From NCBI GenBank assembly GCA_946902985.2, contig OX336390.1, forward strand, positions 528,630,861 through 528,694,860: DNA of 64,000 nt. The letters run 5' to 3'. Every line of letters starts with the position of its first letter. Positions within the stretch are counted from its first letter, which is position 1. The stretch is from Meconema thalassinum. Its lineage: Eukaryota; Arthropoda; Insecta; Orthoptera; Tettigoniidae. Shown piece after piece: positions 1-8,413 of this stretch. The notes beneath the pieces are model-generated. The model worked only from the letters and a program-made list of their open reading frames with translations. It had not been told where the DNA came from and made no database searches. The translations under genes and the position numbers were made by a program.

Positions 1-1347
1 GAGTTGGAAATTAGAATCAGTACACAGGCTGAAAATTTAAAAGAACTAGTGCAACTGGAAACACAGCAGGTCAAAAAGCAATTGGGGGGAGAAATTGACA
101 AAATTCAGGTGGCTACTAAAGAGGTTAAGGAACAGCTGGGGGGTAGAATTGAGAAAGTCCACTCGCAAATAGTTGCAGAAGTAAATGATTTAAGAGAGAG
201 TAATAGAGAGAGCATTAGCAAGATTGAGGAGAAACAAGCAAAGCTATATGATAAAGTAGAAGAATCAGAAGGAAACATTAAATTAACAGTAAACAGTATT
301 GAGAGGAAGGCTGAGGAGAAAATCGCAGAATTAGAGTTAAAATTAAAAGCTAGGATCAGGCAAGAAAATGGTCAGAATAGGCCAGTTTTTGTGAATAGCA
401 CACACAGGGAGGTAGAACTGGGTAAGTTCAGCAATCGACAGGGGTGCCCAATGGAGTTCATGAACACTATAGAAAATAAATTCGGGGAAAGGTTGGAAAA
501 TGGTAGTATTGAGTGGTGCCAGGTAGTTGAAATTTTAGAACAAGTGTTTGTGGGGGAAACGAGGAATTGGTTTGCTGTCTACAGAGACAAGTTTACTGAT
601 ATCAATGATTTTAAAATGAAATTCTGTGAAAAGTTCTGGAATGAGGTTATTCAGTCGCAGCATCGTGAGGGAGTAGTGTGTGGTAAATATAACCCTAAAG
701 GAAGCTCCACCATGACCGAATACTTTTTAGGGCAGGTATTAGTGTGTAAATATCTGGATGGCTTGAAGGAGGAAAGTGATGTGGTAAGGTTGCTACTTAG
801 GCACTTTCCCTATAGGATCAAGGAGGCTGCTTGTATCCAGAATGTAAAGACTATATCACAAGTAGAAAATTTGTTAAGCACATTTGATGCACTAGGGAGA
901 GGGGGTTATGAGGACAATTTCAATCGGAACCAGGGTAATAATAATAATAGACCTAATGAAGCCAGGCATCAGGAAGTTCAAGGGAACGGTGGCGAAGGGG
1001 CCAACGCTCAAAATAGAAATAATAATAATCAGCTAAATCAGAACAGAGGAAATGGCTATGGTAATCAGTATCAAGGGAGGAACAATGATTTCAGGGGAAA
1101 TCAAGGGAGGAACAATGATTACAGGGGAAATCAAGGGAGAAACAATGATTTCAGGGGAAATCAAGGGAGAAATTATAATGACAATAATTACAACCAGAAT
1201 AGGGGTCAAGGAAGAGGACAGCCTAGTGGTAGTAATATACAGCCAAACAATGACAACACAGCCCAGAACAACCAGACCAGTTTAGTAGTTAGTAGTACTA
1301 CGGCCAGCTGTAGCGGTTCTTTAAACGCGAACCAGGCTGCGAAGTAA
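1..1347 (+). CDS. gag: Gag-like protein of a Gypsy-type LTR retrotransposon (5' end outside window)
   Basis: Structural protein of a retrotransposon particle. The frame is open from base 1, so the true start lies upstream of the window. The visible 448 codons begin with a charged heptad-like coiled coil (about residues 1-120, rich in E, K, L), followed by a globular retrotransposon-gag-like segment (about 130-300, with W/F-rich stretches such as the ETRNWF region). The tail (about 305-447) is rich in N, G, R and Q and contains a 10-residue repeat of the type GRNNDFRGNQ. I see no CCHC zinc knuckle; the basic RG/N-rich tail may be the nucleic-acid-binding part (inference). It ends at TAA 1345-1347, overlapping the open pol frame by 34 bases. 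The pairing with pol supports a retrotransposon origin; the family assignment of gag itself rests on that context. Confidence 0.8.
   Translation, partial: ELEIRISTQAENLKELVQLETQQVKKQLGGEIDKIQVATKEVKEQLGGRIEKVHSQIVAEVNDLRESNRESISKIEEKQAKLYDKVEESEGNIKLTVNSIERKAEEKIAELELKLKARIRQENGQNRPVFVNSTHREVELGKFSNRQGCPMEFMNTIENKFGERLENGSIEWCQVVEILEQVFVGETRNWFAVYRDKFTDINDFKMKFCEKFWNEVIQSQHREGVVCGKYNPKGSSTMTEYFLGQVLVCKYLDGLKEESDVVRLLLRHFPYRIKEAACIQNVKTISQVENLLSTFDALGRGGYEDNFNRNQGNNNNRPNEARHQEVQGNGGEGANAQNRNNNNQLNQNRGNGYGNQYQGRNNDFRGNQGRNNDYRGNQGRNNDFRGNQGRNYNDNNYNQNRGQGRGQPSGSNIQPNNDNTAQNNQTSLVVSSTTASCSGSLNANQAAK
1071..1173 (+). repeat. 30-bp in-frame tandem repeat in gag tail
   Basis: Three full copies (1071-1100, 1101-1130, 1131-1160) and a partial fourth of a 30-bp unit encode a 10-residue module containing GRNND[FY]RGNQ. 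The copies are almost identical, so expansion is recent or kept uniform. The unit is a multiple of three and keeps gag open. Confidence 0.9.
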
Positions 1348-3503
1348 GGTCAGAATCTCAGTCTGTAGCATGCCCTGTCCATACAATTATACAGGAACCC
1401 TATGACCTAAATGTAAGAAATGAATTATTACATGAACTAAATGATGAAGGTATTATTCAGGAAGTGGTTAGTAAGAGCCCCATAGTTAAATTTAACGTGT
1501 CCGAGGCGTACACAGATGTTTTAATTGATAGTGGTTGTATGAAGAGTTGCATAAGTAGTGCATTTTATGATAAAATGAAAGGAACTGGAGTAAATTTTGA
1601 GGAGATGCCAATTAAAAGCACTTTTGTTATCACAGCTGTTGGGAAGAGGTCTAAAGTAATTTCTAAGCAAGTTTTAGTAGACATTAAAATTAATAATCAT
1701 GTAGACAAGCAGATTTGTCTTGTAATTCCAAATTTAGTATTCAGTGTTATCTTGGGTTCAGAGTGGCTAAGTAGAGTGTCTGGTAACTTATGTTATGATG
1801 TAGGGAGTTTGAAATTTAAATGGGGAGATTCTGAAGTAGAAGTAGCGTTCAATGACCATATTCAGAGGAGTAGTATTGTAGGTGTGATTTGTACTTTAAA
1901 TGAGATATCGCCAGCCGTAGAGCGGGGTTCTCCATGTTTTGTGGGCAGTGTGATTACGAACGGAAGTCTAGAGGACTCGTTACGTGAGGCTGCATTTCAG
2001 GGAAATATAGAGGATGAACAGTGTGTTCGGCTCTATGATGTGTTATGGTGTAATAGGAGAGTTTTTGAGGATCGCATTGGTATGGCCAATTGCTATACAC
2101 ATTCATTGAACGTTATTGATAGGTCAGTATTCACAGGACATAGATATCCTGTACCTTTCGCTTATCAGAGTGCAGTTGAGGCACAAATTAATCAGATGCT
2201 TGAAGATGGGATTATTGAGCACTCTAACAGTCCGTATGTTAATTCTTTGATAACGGTACCCAAGACCGACGGCACTGTTCGTATTTGTTTCGACGCTCGT
2301 TTGGTTAACAGTAGAATTAGTTCAGATCAGCTGAAATCTATGTCAATAGAAGAATTAATGCAAACATTTGAGGGGAAGAAGTATTTCACTTGTGTAGATT
2401 TGAGTTCCAGTTTTTGGCAAGTGCCACTTATGTACGAAGATAGACCATTTACAGCTTTTAGTCATAAATATAACCTTTATCAATTTTGTAGAACACCTTA
2501 TGGGTTAAAGAGTAGTTCAGCAGCTTTAATTAGGGCTTTAAACATCGCATTAGGGGATGACACAGGAGAGTTTGTAATCATTTACATAGATGATATGGTA
2601 ATTAGTTCACGCAGTTTTGAGGAGCATCTACGTCATTTAAATATAGTTTTTCAGAAGTTAGATCAGGCAGGGTTCACTTTGAAGCTGTCTAAGTCGTCAT
2701 TCTGTCAGTCAGAAGTGACATTTTTAGGTCATAGAGTGTCGAGTAGAGGGGTAACACCAGAAGAAAGTAGGGTTAATAAGATACTTAACGCAGAGGTGCC
2801 ACAGAATGTTAAACAGTTAAAAACTTACCTGGGAATTTGCAACTTTTTCAGGAGGTTCGTTCTTAAATACTCAGGGTTGGTAGAACCATTCAGGGAATTG
2901 CTTAAAAGTGGGACTCGGTGGAGATGGGAGTCCAAGCATGATCAGGCTTTTAGAGCGCTGAAGGAAGGTTTTGAGAAAGCTGTAGTGCTGAAATATCCGT
3001 TAAAAGATAAGGAATATGTGGTTATGACAGATGCTTCACATATAGGCATTGCTGGAGTATTATGTCAGAAAGATGATGAGGGTAATCTGTGCATTGTATC
3101 TTTAGCCTCGCGAGGACTGACTGCAGCAGAGAAAAGATACACGATTACTGAGTTAGAGCTTTTAGGTATTGTTTTCAGTTTAGGGAAATTTAGAATGTAT
3201 TTAGTAGGGGGGAAATTTGAGATCCACACAGATCACCATGCATTACTGTATATGAGGACTTGTAAACTCAGTTCTAACAGAGTTAGTAGGTGGATTCTTG
3301 CACTGCAGGAATACGAATTCACAGTAAGATATATTAAAGGTAAAGATAACATTCTTGCAGACATGCTATCGAGGGACACTAATTTATGTAGGGATTATCC
3401 TGTGGTTAAAGCAGAGGACGGTACTTTAATATGTGCATGTGTGGACAGTAGCAACAGGGCATCGTTACAGACACTGAGAAATATGCTAGGTAGAGCAACG
3501 TGA
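1314..3503 (+). CDS. pol: Pol polyprotein: aspartic protease, reverse transcriptase, RNase H
   Basis: Enzyme polyprotein of a Gypsy-like (Ty3-type) retrotransposon. The first in-frame ATG-like start is at 1464 but the frame is open from 1314, which fits expression as a gag-pol fusion through the -1 site. Numbering from 1464: a retropepsin-like segment has the D-S-G triad near residues 22-24; the reverse transcriptase runs roughly 220-430 with the FVIIYIDDM catalytic motif (YIDD at 374-377) and the PYGLKSS region upstream; RNase H follows with MTDAS (D523), the TELELLGI segment and TDHHALL. The reading frame ends at 3501-3503 soon after RNase H. An integrase core with HHCC and DDE residues would normally follow and is absent. 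No internal stops are seen, so the PR-RT-RH part looks recently active or young. Confidence 0.88.
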   Translation, partial: RFFKREPGCEVRSESQSVACPVHTIIQEPYDLNVRNELLHELNDEGIIQEVVSKSPIVKFNVSEAYTDVLIDSGCMKSCISSAFYDKMKGTGVNFEEMPIKSTFVITAVGKRSKVISKQVLVDIKINNHVDKQICLVIPNLVFSVILGSEWLSRVSGNLCYDVGSLKFKWGDSEVEVAFNDHIQRSSIVGVICTLNEISPAVERGSPCFVGSVITNGSLEDSLREAAFQGNIEDEQCVRLYDVLWCNRRVFEDRIGMANCYTHSLNVIDRSVFTGHRYPVPFAYQSAVEAQINQMLEDGIIEHSNSPYVNSLITVPKTDGTVRICFDARLVNSRISSDQLKSMSIEELMQTFEGKKYFTCVDLSSSFWQVPLMYEDRPFTAFSHKYNLYQFCRTPYGLKSSSAALIRALNIALGDDTGEFVIIYIDDMVISSRSFEEHLRHLNIVFQKLDQAGFTLKLSKSSFCQSEVTFLGHRVSSRGVTPEESRVNKILNAEVPQNVKQLKTYLGICNFFRRFVLKYSGLVEPFRELLKSGTRWRWESKHDQAFRALKEGFEKAVVLKYPLKDKEYVVMTDASHIGIAGVLCQKDDEGNLCIVSLASRGLTAAEKRYTITELELLGIVFSLGKFRMYLVGGKFEIHTDHHALLYMRTCKLSSNRVSRWILALQEYEFTVRYIKGKDNILADMLSRDTNLCRDYPVVKAEDGTLICACVDSSNRASLQTLRNMLGRAT
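1320..1326 (+). promoter_or_regulatory. Candidate programmed -1 ribosomal frameshift site (T TTA AAC)
   Basis: The heptamer TTTAAAC lies in gag phase as tcT-TTA-AAC, 19 bases before the gag stop codon. Slipping back one base re-reads it as TTT-AAA and puts the ribosome in the pol frame, which is open from 1314 to 3503. This is the canonical X XXY YYZ type of retroviral and coronaviral -1 sites. By eye the downstream 60 bases show only weak stems, for example CAGG near 1333 with CCTG near 1375, so the stimulatory structure is not established. Confidence 0.7.
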
Positions 3504-3670
3504 TGACGTTCATTTTAAGGGAGCCACTTGCAAGGTTGGAAGGAGGTGACGCAGTAACATTTATAGTTTCCAAACGTATTGGCAAAACAGCATATGTGCT
3601 GGAGAATAGTGAGGGAAACAGATTATACGGGACGTATAATATACATAGTCTCCGAAAGTATGTGTCATAA
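3503..3670 (+). pseudogene. Remnant of the integrase C-terminal end
   Basis: A 55-residue frame (ATG 3503, TAA 3668-3670) overlaps the pol stop. Its end, with AYVLENSEGNRLYGTYNIHS, resembles the final segment of Gypsy-type Pol, where a small beta-barrel region after integrase often ends in a G-x-Y-(N/H)-I-xx-L-(K/R)-x-Y-V pattern. It is in a different frame from pol. The simplest reading is an internal deletion that removed the integrase core and joined RNase H to the far C-terminus. Family resemblance is from memory, not a search. Confidence 0.5.
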
Positions 3671-6179
3671 AGTGAGTGTGTTTAGCTGGCGAGCCAGCCT
3701 ATCAAATGAGTAAGTGTGGTATTTGGTGCGTGGGAGGAGATGGTCTTAAGGCAGGCGTATCAGAAGTCACACAGGGGGGTAGTATGTAAGTAAATGAGAG
3801 TTTTTAAGGTACAGGGAAATATGACGGGATTGTCGGATGCTGTTGAGCACTAAATTGTCTCGATGCACCAAGGCCATTTTGGCAGCGCTGATGGGTTCCC
3901 ATTTATCTCCAAGAGATGGGGGAGCGCTTGTATAGGGCTTGTTAGCTTAAGGCGTCCACGAGATAAAAGATGGGCCATCAGAATGCGAGACAGTCCTTCA
4001 TGAAACTCATACATATCAGCACACGTGATTTCTGTTTACGGCCTCGCCATGTAAGATTTGTGAGTGTGTAATTTAAGATAATCTGTACAATGGTATTATT
4101 TGTGTGAGGAGAAATGGTCTGTGTTGAGAACTAGTATTAAGTAGAATATGGTTAACGGGAACTTAACAAGACAGGGCGATTACGGCACAGAAATATTTGG
4201 TGTTATATGTAATGCGCATTTACTGTTTTTTTTTCAGAAGTCAATATTAATTTAATCTACTTTAAAGAGAGATTAAGTATTATGGTCACGAGGCGATGCC
4301 ACAATAGTGTGATCGTGTGCTCAGTGATAAGTGGAATTAAATGTCACCATAAGGAGGGGACCTCCAGTGAAATTAGGAAGTTCTAGGGTGATATAAATAT
4401 ATCAGAACACCTTCAATGCGTGTGATATGACATCATAAATACATCGTGCTCACACATTAATTATGTCTATTTCTCCAACATAGAGAAATTTGAGAGGCGG
4501 AAATATCCGTGGAACACTATTCCATATGTAAAACATTGGACTGGTTGCAAAGTGCAATCCATAGTGACAACAAACTTTGACGCAAAGTGCGTGAAGAAAA
4601 AATATGAGTGTATATATCTGTAATTTAGGGTGATTTCGTTTATGTAATATGTATTTTGGATGGGGTTTATTAACGTGTCTGGGATAATCCGATAATGGAC
4701 CGTCATCACGGTAAATCATCCGATGATCCGAGGCGAATATGTGACGTGTTTTTCGAGGGGTTTTTATGCAACTGGCATAAGTCAGTAGGAAGCCATTCTA
4801 TATTTATTTACGCGGCAAATTGTTCAGCCAAGAGAATTTTCATGTTAATTTATTATTATTATTAATTTATTATAATTATTATTAAGGTATTTTCGGAGCA
4901 TTTTATAAAAATTATTAGCATTCAGATAGGTTTTCTATGTCTTAGAAAACGCTATCAAGCAAATTATTACGAACGACAATATTATAGAAAATTATGTGAT
5001 TACGGAATTTTACGGAGTTTTCGTCAGTTAGGGTATATCGAGAGACGTGACTCACTGGGATTTCAAGTACAAGCTGATTCCTGTCGAGAAGTATTACGCA
5101 AGGCTGGGTCGCAAGGTCTAGAAAAGGCGAATTGTTGTAACGGAAATCGACTTCTCCCTCTCGCGCGCCGAGTGTAATGAGGCAGAGGAGGGGAACTAGC
5201 GGCGTGCTCAGCCAATCAAGGAGGACGACGTAAGCTAGATGTCGGTACCATGGTGGGGGAGCCAACGTGTGGATATATCGTTCGACGCGCCGTGAAACGT
5301 GGACTATCTGTGTAGAACTTGCGGAGTACGGTTGCAAGTGCGTGTCGCTCCGATGTTCAGTGGAGTTAGTGACTATCTGTGTAGAACTTGCGGAGTACGG
5401 TTGGAAGTGCGTGTCGCTCCGATGTTCAGTGGAGTTGAAGACTAACTTTTGCAAAACTTAACCAGTGCGGTTGTACGAGTGTTGGGTCCGAGGTACGGAC
5501 CATAGAATTATCTAATCTACCAGAATATCATCAAATTCCGACGGAGATGACGACGTCCAGGAGACTGTGGGAAGCTCACAGCATCAGCAAGTACGAGGGA
5601 AATGCCTTGGCAATTTCCAATGGTAAGCGCAAATGACGCAGAAATACGCAATCTCTCATTTTTCTTTGTTTTACATTTCATATTTCAGTAACTTCATAGC
5701 TTGGAAATAAGAGTAAAATCAATTTATCAGACTCCGTTTTCACGTAATTTTCTATCGGTAATATTCAAATCACAACGCTCCAATTTAAATTTTGTACTTA
5801 TTATTATTATTAATTTTGCTATACTTGTTTTATATAATAAATTCATTTCTTTTACAATGCAATCTTTGCTTTCAGTAGGTAGCATTAGATATAGACCAAT
5901 TCCTTCTCCTGATACAATCGTTTGTTGGGTTAATGATCAAATCATACCACGATCTGGGTGAATAGAGTCTTGAAGGTGTTCTGCCAGAGCTAGACGTTGT
6001 TAAATACAAATTTAGATTTCAACATTGCATTGAGGTCTTGGCGCCCATTAAAACAACATAGCTTAGGCAAAGGTAAAGAGTTACATTTATCACCCAACAG
6101 TAGGGGCAGCCAAAACGTTTCACTATCCCCAAGTTTCCCGGTGAAATCTACCTCCGCCTTCCGGCGTGCCGAATGGACG
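3671..6179 (+). other. 3' noncoding region and presumed LTR of the Gypsy-like element; boundaries unresolved
   Basis: No gene seen. A purine-rich run (AAGGAGGGGA, 4351-4360) is a candidate polypurine tract that would mark the start of a 3' LTR, but the 5' LTR is outside the window so the LTR cannot be proved by pairing. A 14-bp inverted repeat CAGAACACCTTCAA lies at 4403-4416 with its complement at 5970-5983. The 5160-5600 part is more GC-rich and holds a 69-bp tandem duplication. The last few hundred bases are A/T-rich. Short open frames here (for example 4450-4719 minus, 5701-5961 plus) show no family resemblance. Confidence 0.45.
5302..5439 (+). repeat. 69-bp tandem duplication
   Basis: Two near-identical 69-bp copies (5302-5370 and 5371-5439) start GACTATCTGTGTAGAACTTG and differ at a few bases. 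It lies in the presumed LTR or leader of the Gypsy-like element. A third copy breaks off after the first few bases at 5440. Confidence 0.9.
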
Positions 6180-6948
6180 TTTTTTGTTATAAATTGTACA
6201 GTTGTTTTTATTTTGTTTTCTATTTTATTTATTTTTGTTTATGAATACCATTTTTTATTTTTTTATTTTTTTATTTTTGTAGTGCTATTGTTTTATTTCC
6301 TAAATTGTTTCATGTATTTGCTAGTTGCAGGCAGAAGTTTTTCATAATCATAACTTAACATTTTAAGCATGGTTAATGATTGAGTAATGACCATAGGCAT
6401 GTGTACCTATACCATCAGCATCAATCACTCTTTTATCATCACCAGGACACAAAGCAATTTTGTTTAGCCTTATAGATGATGTCATGTTGTTTAGAAGCGA
6501 TAATATTCATTGATATTCTTTTTACATTGTTTTTCATGACACAATCCTTATAATCTTGAAAGCTTATACAATTTTTGACAACACCTCCGTTAATACCTTC
6601 AATCTTTTTGATTTCTTTACCATTTATGTCTAAAGCGTACATTTTAGCTCTAAGTCCAACAAATGCTTTTGTAATTTGACCACAAGTCTCGTCTTTAAAT
6701 TTCCCCAACGTTTTCTTGTTTGATGTAGAGTAACATATGTGATTAGTAGGATAATCTGATGTGTCAAGGTGTTCTAGGAAATCCAACTTGTCTTGATATA
6801 CATCTGGGGTGTTATCCAAATAAATGAACGAGTCGGTATCCATATACATGAGTTTAAGATTGTTCATTCCTTAATAGGGTAGAAGGACATCATAGTGGTG
6901 GGAATACATCCGAGTTTTTGAAATATCAAATATAGTCATTCCAATATA

Positions 6949-6985
6949 CACACATCAAAAAAAGTTTTGCATCACCTCGGTTTCC
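6949..6985 (+). repeat. Left terminal inverted repeat of the Tc1-like element
   Basis: Pairs with 8377-8413; differs at about three positions. Preceded by TA 6947-6948. Confidence 0.93.
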
Positions 6986-7192
6986 AGATCTCCGGCATAT
7001 AGACGTTGACTGTGTATATTGTATCCAAGATACAGTCCCTTTGACTGTTCATAGATGTCACTAAAACTGCTCAAAGATGTAAACAACCATGCATGAGCAG
7101 GGCCTATTAGACGGAGGGGGTACGACAGCCGATCAGTTCCAGTCATTCCACCATGACGAAGGTACGCTGCTCATGTTGTCTGTAGTTCTACC

Positions 7193-8218
7193 ATGCCTAG
7201 AAGGTCAATACCGCAGTTCGATCGCGTCCGCATTGTTACTTTATGTCAAGAAGGGCTCTCAACAAGGGAAGTTTCCAGGCGTCTCAGAGTGAACCAAAGC
7301 GATGTTGTTCGGACAAGGAGGAGGTACAGAGATACAGGAACTGTCGATGACAGGCCTCGCTCAGGCCGCCCAAGGGCTACTACTGTAGTGGATGACCGCT
7401 ACTTACGGATTGCCGCTCGGAGGAACCCTGACAGCAATGCCACCATGTTGAATAATGCGTTTCGTTCAGCCACAGGACGTCGTGTTTCAACTCAAACTGT
7501 GCGCAATAGGCTGCATGATGCGCAACTTCACTCCCGACGTCCATGGCGAGGTCCAGCTTTGCAACCCCGACACCATGCAGCGCGGTACAGATGGGCCCAA
7601 CAACATGCTGAATGGACCCCACGGAATTGGCATCACGTTCTCTTCACCGATGAGTGTCGCATATGCCTTCAACCAGACAATCGTCGGAGACGTGTTTGGA
7701 GGCACCCTGGTCAGGCTGAACGTCTTAGACACACTGTCCAGCGAGTGCAGCAAGGTGGTGGTTCCCTGATGTTTTGGGGTGGCATTATGTGGGGCCGACG
7801 TACGCCACTGGTGGTCATGGAAGGCTCCGAAACGGCTTTACGATACCTGAATGACATCCTCCGACCCATAGTGCAACCATATCGGCAGAATATTGGAGAG
7901 GCATTTGTCTTCATGGACGACAATTCTCGACCTCATCGTGCACATCTTGTGAATGCGTTCCTTCAAGATAACGACATCGCTCGACTACAGTGGCCAGCAT
8001 GTTCGCCAGACATGAACCCTATCGAACATGCCTGGGATATGTTGAAAAGGGCTGTTTATGGACGTCTTGACCCACCAACCACTCTGAGAGATTTACGCCG
8101 AATTGTCGTTGAGGAGTGGGACAATTTGGACCAACAGTGTCTTGATGAACTTGTGGATAGTATGCCACGGCGAATACAGGCATGCATCAATGCAAGAGGA
8201 CATGCTACTGGGTATTAG
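7193..8218 (+). CDS. Tc1-like transposase, intact
   Basis: Cut-and-paste transposase that binds the element's inverted repeats and inserts at TA. The 341 residues match the usual Tc1 length. An N-terminal paired-like helix-turn-helix region (about 9-50, with LSTREVSRRLRV) is followed by a GRPR linker (58-61) and a second DNA-binding half (about 65-115). The catalytic domain shows FTDE with D153, MDDN with D243 and SPDMNPIEHAW with E278. There are 34 residues between the second D and E, which is the DD34E signature of Tc1. The loop motif MDDNSRPHRA is the Tc1 QDNARPHRA equivalent. Start ATG at 7193 is the first in frame, with the usual basic N-terminus. No frameshift or stop. It sits in opposite orientation to the surrounding polymerase pseudogene. 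Confidence 0.96.
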   Translation: MPRRSIPQFDRVRIVTLCQEGLSTREVSRRLRVNQSDVVRTRRRYRDTGTVDDRPRSGRPRATTVVDDRYLRIAARRNPDSNATMLNNAFRSATGRRVSTQTVRNRLHDAQLHSRRPWRGPALQPRHHAARYRWAQQHAEWTPRNWHHVLFTDECRICLQPDNRRRRVWRHPGQAERLRHTVQRVQQGGGSLMFWGGIMWGRRTPLVVMEGSETALRYLNDILRPIVQPYRQNIGEAFVFMDDNSRPHRAHLVNAFLQDNDIARLQWPACSPDMNPIEHAWDMLKRAVYGRLDPPTTLRDLRRIVVEEWDNLDQQCLDELVDSMPRRIQACINARGHATGY

Positions 8219-8376
8219 AGGTAGTGGTGTGTACTGCAATCTGGACCACAAATGCTGAAAGTCTAGCTGTATGATGGTACAACATGCAATGTGTGGGTCT
8301 CATGAGCAATAAAACGAGCTGAAATGTTGTTTGTGTTGATCTCTATTCCCTTTGTATTTAACGGTTCCGGAACTCT

Positions 8377-8413
8377 TGGAACCGAGGTGATTCAAAACTT
8401 TTTTTGAAGTGTG
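8377..8413 (-). repeat. Right terminal inverted repeat of the Tc1-like element
   Basis: Reverse complement starts CACACTTCAAAAAAAG and continues into ATCACCTCGGTT, as in the left end. Followed by TA 8414-8415. Confidence 0.93.

Larger units (their letters stand above)
6949..8413 (+). mobile_element. Complete Tc1-like DNA transposon
   Basis: A 1465-bp element with terminal inverted repeats of about 37 bp (6949-6985 and 8377-8413; ends CACAC[A/T]TCAAAAAAAG, few mismatches) flanked by the TA target duplication (6947-6948 and 8414-8415). The unoccupied target is present in the right palindrome arm near 19,790, where the flanks join as ATTCCAATATATATAGGC when read on the minus strand. This fixes the boundaries to the base and shows that the insertion came after the palindrome formed. 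It contains one intact transposase gene, so it could be autonomous. Confidence 0.95.

Noticed and set aside
6034..6045. TGGCGCCCATTA as a retroviral primer-binding site
   Set aside because: It follows what would be a 3' LTR, not a 5' LTR, and no gag follows it.
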